Assembly (NCBI GenBank): GCA_035910535.1
Contig: JAMHXF010000093.1
Coordinates: forward strand, 179,986-243,985
Source: Archangium_A sp035910535
Lineage (GTDB): Bacteria > Myxococcota > Myxococcia > Myxococcales > Myxococcaceae
Reading direction: 5' to 3'
DNA: 64,000 bases
Shown in pieces: positions 25,466 to 32,900 of this stretch. The notes under the pieces are model-generated. The model made no database searches. It was not told the DNA's origin and saw only the letters and a program-made list of their open reading frames with translations. Each line of letters begins with the position of its first letter. The first letter of the stretch is position 1. Position numbers and translations under genes: made by a program.

Positions 25466-26004
25466 TGCGCCTCCAGGTGATTGAGCAGCAACCGCTCACC
25501 ACGCCGCAGCGCGCGCGTCGTCACGCTGCCCTGGAGCAACGGCACCTGTTCATCTCGCACCGTCGACGGTGTGAACGCGCCCTTCGGCACCGGCGCGCGC
25601 GTGAAGTCGGCCGTCGAGAAGCGCGTGCCCGCAGCGACGTCGTGCGCCGCGAACAACCCGAACCCCGCCACGTCGAGCGTGGTCCACACCAGCGGTTCAC
25701 CGGACTTCACCGGCACCCGCGTGCGCGCCTCGACCATGTCGCTCGCGAAGTCTGGCCGCACCATCGAGGTGTTCACCGCCTGCTCTGGGAACGAGCGCTG
25801 GCTGATGCGCTCCATGGTGATGACCTCACCCGCCGCGAGGTCGACGGCGGCCACCACCACAGGCACCAGGTTCCAACCCACGCGCGCTTTCGCCTTCTGC
25901 TTTTCAGTGAAAGAAAACACCGCGACCGAGCCAAGACAGAGCACGACAACGCCGACACCGAGCCCCGCCGCCAGCCCCGCTCCGAAGCCGAGTTTCGCCG
26001 CCAT
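25462..26004 (-). CDS. SAF-domain membrane-anchored protein (type A, copy 1, operon leader)
   Basis: A 180-residue protein with a Gly/Val-rich membrane anchor (residues 6-33) and two SAF-like modules (VVAAVDLAAGEVITMERIS; RVPVKSGEPLVWTTLDVAG, AAHDVAAGTRFSTADFTRAP), ending GERLLLNHLEAQ. It is the first gene of a minus-strand run that continues to the multicopper oxidase at 19773 with no gap above 27 bases. It starts 55 bases from the divergent DUF1295 gene, so its promoter must lie in that short interval or inside the neighbouring gene. Confidence 0.85.
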   Translation of the reverse strand: MAAKLGFGAGLAAGLGVGVVVLCLGSVAVFSFTEKQKAKARVGWNLVPVVVAAVDLAAGEVITMERISQRSFPEQAVNTSMVRPDFASDMVEARTRVPVKSGEPLVWTTLDVAGFGLFAAHDVAAGTRFSTADFTRAPVPKGAFTPSTVRDEQVPLLQGSVTTRALRRGERLLLNHLEAQ

Positions 26005-26059
26005 GCGTCGACACTACTCGTAGCGTTCTGAGCCGCTGTGACTTAGTTGACGCTCGCCA

Positions 26060-26851
26060 ATGAGCGGCCCCTTCTTCGACATCATTCCGTATTGCCTCGG
26101 CCTCATCGCAGTCACCTGGCTGCTGTCGGTCGTCACGCGCGAGTACTCGTGGGTCGACCGCATCTGGTCTGTCGCGCCGCCGGTCTACATGTGGCTGATG
26201 GTCTGGAAGACGCCGGACGCCTCGCCGCGCCTGTGGCTGCTCGCGGTGCTGGTGACGCTGTGGGGCGCGCGGTTGACGTTCAACTACGCACGCAAAGGTG
26301 GCTACGCGCCGGGCGGTGAAGACTACCGCTGGGCGATTCTGCGCAAGAAGCTCGGCGGCGTCGGCTTTCAAATCTTCAACGCCACCTTCATCTCGCCGTA
26401 CCAGAACCTCCTCATCTTTCTGCTCGTCGCGCCGGCGAACCTCATCGCCTCGAGCTCCGTGCCGCTGGGCGTGCTCGACTACGTGCTGGCCGCCGTCTTC
26501 CTCGCGTTTCTCACTGGCGAGGCCGTCGCTGATCAGCACCAGTGGAACTTCCACAAAGAAAAAGCGGCGCGCAAAGCCCGCGGCGAAGCGGGCGCAGAGT
26601 TCTGTACCACCGGGCTCTTCAAGTACTCGCGGCACCCGAACTTCTTCTTCGAGGTCTCGCAGTGGTGGGTGGTCTACGCCATCGGCTGCGTGGCGGCCGG
26701 CCAGTGGCTCAACTGGACGCTCATCGGCCCCGTGCTGTTGACGCTGCTCTTCGACGGCTCGACGCGCTTCACCGAGTGGATTACCAGGTCGAAGTACCCG
26801 GCCTACGCCGACTACCAGAAGTCGACGTCGCGGCTGATTCCGCTGCCGTAG
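26060..26851 (+). CDS. DUF1295 / steroid 5-alpha-reductase-like membrane protein
   Basis: A 263-residue polytopic membrane protein of the DUF1295 family, related to steroid 5-alpha reductases and isoprenylcysteine methyltransferases. Visible signatures are EYSWVDRIWS near residue 28, WGARLTFNYARKGG near 73, the diagnostic GLFKYSRHPNFFFE near residue 188, and a C-terminal FTEWITRSKYPAYADYQKST typical of the family. Hydrophobic spans cover most of the remainder. The family probably uses a reduced cofactor on a lipid substrate, but the reaction is not established. It is divergent from the SAF operon with 55 bases between starts. Confidence 0.9.
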   Translation: MSGPFFDIIPYCLGLIAVTWLLSVVTREYSWVDRIWSVAPPVYMWLMVWKTPDASPRLWLLAVLVTLWGARLTFNYARKGGYAPGGEDYRWAILRKKLGGVGFQIFNATFISPYQNLLIFLLVAPANLIASSSVPLGVLDYVLAAVFLAFLTGEAVADQHQWNFHKEKAARKARGEAGAEFCTTGLFKYSRHPNFFFEVSQWWVVYAIGCVAAGQWLNWTLIGPVLLTLLFDGSTRFTEWITRSKYPAYADYQKSTSRLIPLP

Positions 26852-26889
26852 CGGCGGATCTGCACGACGCGGGTTTCATCACACGTCAT

Positions 26890-26927
26890 ACGTTGCAAGC
26901 TGCAACATGTCGGTAGCTTGCAAACGT
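26890..26927. promoter_or_regulatory. Inverted repeats upstream of the giant Ig/OmpA gene
   Basis: Two nested dyads lie 55-92 bases before the ATG at 26982. One is a perfect GTTGCA-AGC-TGCAAC (26892-26906). The other pairs ACGTTGCAAGC (26890-26900) with GCTTGCAAACGT (26916-26927), with one inserted base. This could be an operator for a dimeric regulator or a structured leader. Confidence 0.45.
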
Positions 26928-26981
26928 AAGTAACTGCTCAAAATTTGCTCGGGCACGGCTCTTGGAAGAGGGTCGCCCGCG

Positions 26982-29900
26982 ATGAACTACCGAGCCCTGC
27001 TGACGCCACTGTTCGTAGTTGGAGCTGCAGCCTTTGCCCAGTCGACGACGCCTACCGCGGGTACCGTCACCGCGATTCCTGCGGCGCAGCGCCTCGACGC
27101 GAACGGCGACGGCACGCTCGACACGGCGGTGACGGGCGCGAACCAGCACCCGGGCTTCTGTGGCTTCTTCGCCAAGCAGGCGGCGAACACCGACGGCCAG
27201 GTGAACAACCTCGCCACGGCCATCGACCTCATCGACGACCTCACGCCTGCGGCGCCGCCTGCGCGTTCCGCCTCGGCGCGTGAATTGGTGCCCGTCGCCG
27301 ACCTCGTCAACGGCACCACCAACGCCTCGCACACGCCCAACGTGAAGATGGCGTGGACGACCGGGTGCACCAGCAACGGTGGCGAGCTCGGTGGCGGCGT
27401 TCGCTATGCGTACCGCTGGCGCGGCAACCTGCACATCACCTCGGCGGGCACCAAGACGTTCATGGTGAACAGCGACGACGGTTATTCGCTGCGCATCGGC
27501 GGGGTGACGGTCATGGAGTTCAACGGAACCCGCGGCACCAACGGCGACACGCGCCGCGCCTCGTTCATCGAGGCCGGCGTGTACCCCATCGAGGTCATCT
27601 ACTGGGAGCAGGGCGGCGACTCGGTGATGGAGCTGATGATGGCGGACGCGAACGTCTGCTTCAACGGCACGACCCCGGTCGTCGGCTGTGCGACTGGCGG
27701 TGACCGCAGCAACACGGGCGTGCTCACGGGCACCAGCGTCGCCAACTTCATCATCATGGGTTCGACCATGGTGGCGCCGGCCACCTGGTCGACCGCGGAC
27801 GATCGCTGCACCTCGCGCATCGGCCAGCCCAACACGTTGTGCTCACCGTCGGCGGCGACGGCGTGCGGCAACGGCGTCGTTGAGCAGGTCTCGGGTGGCG
27901 GCGTCGAAGCGTGCGACGACGGCAACACCACGGCCGGCGACGGCTGCAACGCCACGTGCGGCGTCGAGCCCGGCTACACGTGCAGCGGCACCACCAGCGC
28001 GTGCACGCCGCTCGCGCCCGCCATCAACGTGCCGGCGTCGGGCGCGGCGCTGGCCACCACCACGCCGACGTTCTCAGGCACTGGCCTCGCGGGCGCGACG
28101 GTCACGGTGCGGGTCGACGGCTCGCCGGTCTGCACGGCCGTCGTCGCGCCTGGCGGCACATGGAGCTGCGCTTCGGCCACGACGCTCTCTCAGGGCGCGC
28201 ACAGCGCCGCGGCCACGCAGACGGACACTGGCGGTCGCATCTCGGCGGCCAGCGCGGCGCGCCCGTTCTCGGTCGACACCGTCGTGCCCGCGGCGCCCGT
28301 CGTCACGGCGCCCACCAACAACCAGGCGCTCAACACCAACTCGCCGACGTTCGGCGGCACCGCTGAGCCGGGCACCACGGTTCGCGTGTTCGTCGACGGC
28401 TCGGGCACGGCCGCGTGCACGACGACGGCAGGCCCCGGCGGCGCGTGGAGCTGCGCTGCGTCGCCCGCGCTCACCGATGGCTCGCACAACGTTCGCACCA
28501 CGGCGACCGACGCGGCTGGCAACGTCTCGTCGCTGTCGACGGCGGTGCCGTTCACCACCGACACCACGCCGCCCGCCGTGCCTGTCGTGTCGTCGCCGTC
28601 CGCCGGCGCGCAGCTGGCGACCACCACGCCGACCGTCAGCGGCACCGCAGAGGCCAACAGCGTCGTCACCGTGCTGGTCGACGGCGCGCCGTACTGCACT
28701 GCCACCGCTTCGATGTTGGGCGCGTACAGCTGCGCTGGCACCACGCCGCTCTCTCAGGGCTCGCACACGATTTCAGCGCGCGCGGTCGACGGCGTCGGCA
28801 ACACGTCGCCCGCCAGCACGCCCTTCAGCGTGAACATCGACACCGTGCCTCCGGGTACTCCGGTGCTGGTGGCGCCGGCGTCGGGCGCGAACCTCTCGAC
28901 GCTCTCGCCCACGTTCTCGGGCACCGGCGAGCCCGGCGCGACCGTGCGCGTCTTCATCGACGGCAGCATGACGCCTGCGTGTACGGCGTTGGTTGCGGGC
29001 GGTGGCGCATGGAGCTGCGCCGCGACGCTGAGCGCTGGCGCGCACACTGTGCAGGTTCAGGCCGTCGACCTGGCGGGCAACACGTCGATGCCGACCGCGG
29101 CGTCGCCCTTCACGCTCGACATCACCGCGCCGACCGCGCCGGTCATCACCTCGCCGTCGAACGGTGCGTACGTGAACACCGCCACGCCGACGGTCAGCGG
29201 CTCGGCTGAACCGAACGCGACGGTCGCCGTGTACGTCGACGGCTCGGGCACGCCTTCGTGCACCACGACGGCTTCTCTCTCTGGCGCGTGGAGCTGCAGC
29301 CTTTCGCCTGCGCTCTCACAGGGGGTGCACTCGCTGGTCGCCCGTGCGGCCGACGCTGCGGGGAACGTGTCGGTGAGCTCGAGCCCGGTCACCATCACCG
29401 TCGACACCACGCCGCCGACGATTCCAGTCGTCACCGCGCCTGCGAGTGACGCGAACCTCGCCACGGCGACGCCGGTCATCAGCGGCACGGGCGAGAACGG
29501 CTCGACGGTCACCGTCTTCGACACCAACGGCACCACCGTGTTGTGCACCGCGACGGTCGCGGCCAACGCGTGGAGCTGCACGCCAACCACTGCCATGAGC
29601 CAGGGCTCGCACACCGTCACCGCGCGCGCGCAAGACACGGCCGGCAACCAGTCGAACGCCTCGACGGGCCGCACGTTCTCCATCGACACCGTCGCGCCGA
29701 CGACGCCCGTCATCCTCGCGCCGGCGCTCAACGCGTCGGTGCCGACGACCACGCCCAGCATCAGCGGCACGGGCGAAGCGGGCACCACCATCGCCGTCTT
29801 CATCGACGGCAGCGGCACTGCGGCGTGTACGACCACCGTCGCGGCGGGCGGCACCTGGAGCTGCGCCGTCTCGCCTGCGCTGAGCCAGGGCGCGCACTCG

Positions 29901-32900
29901 GCGGTCGCGCGGTCGACGGACCTCGCGGGCAACGCCACCAACTCCATCGCGCGGCCTTTCAACGTCGACACCGTCGCGCCGGTGGCGCCGGCCATCACCG
30001 CGCCCCTGGCGGACTCGTTGGTCAACACCACCACGCCCACCGTCACCGGCACGGGTGAAGCGGGCGCCACCATCACCGTGTTCGCCGACGGTGGCACCAC
30101 GCCGGTCTGCACCACGACGGTCGCGGCTGGCGGCACGTGGAGCTGCGCCGTTTCTCCTGCGCTGAGCCAGGGCGGCCACTCGTTGACCTCGCGCGCCACC
30201 GACGCCGCGGGCAACCCGTCGCCGCTGTCCACCGCGGTCGCGTTCACGGTCGACTCGCTCGCGCCTCTCGTGCCCGTCATCAGCACGCCGGCTGCCAGCT
30301 CGTTCGTCACCACCACCACGCCGACCATCACCGGCACGGGTGAGGCGGGCGCCACGGTGTCGGTCTTCATCGACGGCAGCGCGACGGCGGCCTGCACCGC
30401 GACGGTCATCTCCGCCGGCACGTGGAGCTGCAACGTTTCGCCCGCGCTGAGTCAGGGCGCGCACAACGCGACCGCGCGTCAGGTCGACGCGGCGGGCAAC
30501 GGCTCTCCCACCACGGCGAACCGGCCCTTCACGGTCGACTCGATTCCTCCCGCGATGCCGGTCGTCACGGCGCCGGCTGCGGGCTCGTTCACCAACGACA
30601 CCACGCCCACCGTCAGCGGCACGGGCGAGGTCGGCACCGTCGTCTCGGTGTTCATCGACGGCGGCACGACACCAGTGTGCACCGCGACCGTCATCGCCGG
30701 CGGCACATGGAGCTGCACGCCGACCAGCCCGCTGACTGCAGCGGCGCACACCATCACCACGCGCGCGGCTGACGCGGCGGGCAACACCTCGGGCACGTCG
30801 CCCGGCGTCGCGTTCACCATCGACACCACGCCGCCCACCACGCCGGCCATCACGGCGCCGGTTGCTGGCGCGACGCTCGACGACAACACGCCGACCTTCA
30901 GCGGCACGGGCGAAGCGGGCTCGACGGTCTCGGTGTTCGACAACGGCGGCACCACGGCCCTCTGCACGGCGCTCGTCACCGCTGGCGGCACGTGGAGCTG
31001 CACGCCGACGACCGCCCTGGCCGACGGCGCGCACGCGCTCACCAGCAGCGCCACCGACCCGGCGGGCAACACCTCGGGCACGTCGACGGCCGTCAACGTC
31101 ACCATCGACACGGCGGCTCCGAATGCACCGGTCGTCACCGCGCCCACCGAAGCGGCGCAGCTGCGCGACTCGACGCCAGCCGTCTCCGGCACGGGTGAAG
31201 CGGGCGCCACGGTGTCTGTCTTCTTCGACAACAGCGCCACGGCGGCCTGCACGGCGGTCGTCGCCGCGGACAACTCGTGGAGCTGCTCACCCACCACCGC
31301 GCTCGCTGACGGTGCGCATACCCTCACCACCAGCCAGACCGATGCGGGCGGCAACACGTCGCCGCTCTCGGCGGCCATCAACGTCACCATCGACACGGCG
31401 GCTCCCGCGACGCCGGTCATCACCTCGCCCTCTGCTGGTGAGCTGCTCGCGACCACGCCGACCGTCACCGGGACCGCTGAGGTCGGCAGCACCGTCACCG
31501 TGTTCGCCGACGGCGGCGCCACGCCGTTGTGCACCGTCGTCGTGCCGGCGGGCGGCGCGTGGAGCTGTGTCACCGCGCTCACCGATGGCTCACACACCCT
31601 CAGCGTCATCTCCACCGACGCTGCGGGCAACGCGTCGACCCCGGCCACGGTGACGTTCAACGTCGACTCGGCCGCGCCCAACGCGCCGGTCATTCTCGCG
31701 CCCACGGAAGGCGGCGTCACCAACACGTCGACCACGTTCTCGGGCACCGCCGAAGCCGGCAGCACGGTGCGCGTCTTCGTCGATGGCTCGACGACGGCGG
31801 CCTGCACCGTGCTCGCGAGCAGCACCGGCGCCTGGGCGTGCATCGCCAACAACCTGAGCGTCGGCGCGCACACCGCGACGGCCACCGCGCAAGACGAGAC
31901 GGGCAACACCAGCGCCGCGTCGACCACGCGGAGCTTCTCGGTCGCGCCAGACGCGCCTCCGGGCCCGCCCGTCATCGTCACGCCGGCCGACGAGAGCTTC
32001 GTCAACGACGCCACGCCCACCGTCACCGGGCAGGCCGCGTTGCTCAGCACGGTGCGCGTCTTCGTCGACGGCAGCACCACGCCGTCGTGCACCGCCACCA
32101 CCGACGCGAGCGGCAACTTCACGTGTCAGCTCTCGCCCGCGTTGACTGAAGGGGCGCACTCCATCACCGCGACGGCCACCGTCGTCGGAGTGGTCAGCAT
32201 GCCGTCGGCGCCGGTCGACTTCACCGTCGACCTCACGGCGCCCACCGCGCCCGTCGTCTCGCAGCCGCAGGCCAACGCCACCACCGGCGCGCGCCCGACC
32301 GTCAGCGGCACCGCTGAAGCCGGCGCCACCGTCTCGGTCTACGTCGACGGCAACGCCACGCCCGTGTGCACCGCCACCGCGAACCCCGCAGGCGTCTGGG
32401 TCTGTGCTCCAGCCACCGCGCTCGCCGACGGCGCGCACACGCTCGAGGCCTCCGCCACCGACGCGGCCGGCAACGTCAGCCCGCGCTCCAGCTCCGTGGC
32501 CTTCACCGTCGACTCGGCGCAGCCTGTCTCGCCGCCGGTCCTCACCAGCCCCGTCGCGCAGAGCATCGTGCGCGACGCCACGCCCACCATCGAAGGCACC
32601 GCCGCGCCGTTCAGCACCGTCGACGTCTTCTTCGACGGGGCCAGCACGCCGGCCTGCACCGCCACCGCCGCGGCCGACGGCACCTTCTCGTGCACGCCGG
32701 CTACAGCGCTGGCTGAAGGCGCGCACACTGTGACCGCCACGGCCACCGACGCCAACGGCACGAGCCTCCCGTCGTCGCCGCTCGACTTCGGCGTCGACAC
32801 TGTCGCGCCCGTCGCGCCCGTCGTCATCGCGCCCGCCGCTGGTGACGAGGTCTCGCGCACGCCGACGTTCTCGGGCACCGCCGAAGCGGGCACCGAGGTC

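Noticed and set aside
23830..26004. Flp/Tad pilus locus based on CpaB-like SAF domains
   Set aside because: No CpaA, CpaC, CpaE, CpaF, TadB/C or pilin gene is present, and the neighbours are a sigma factor and copper-type genes.
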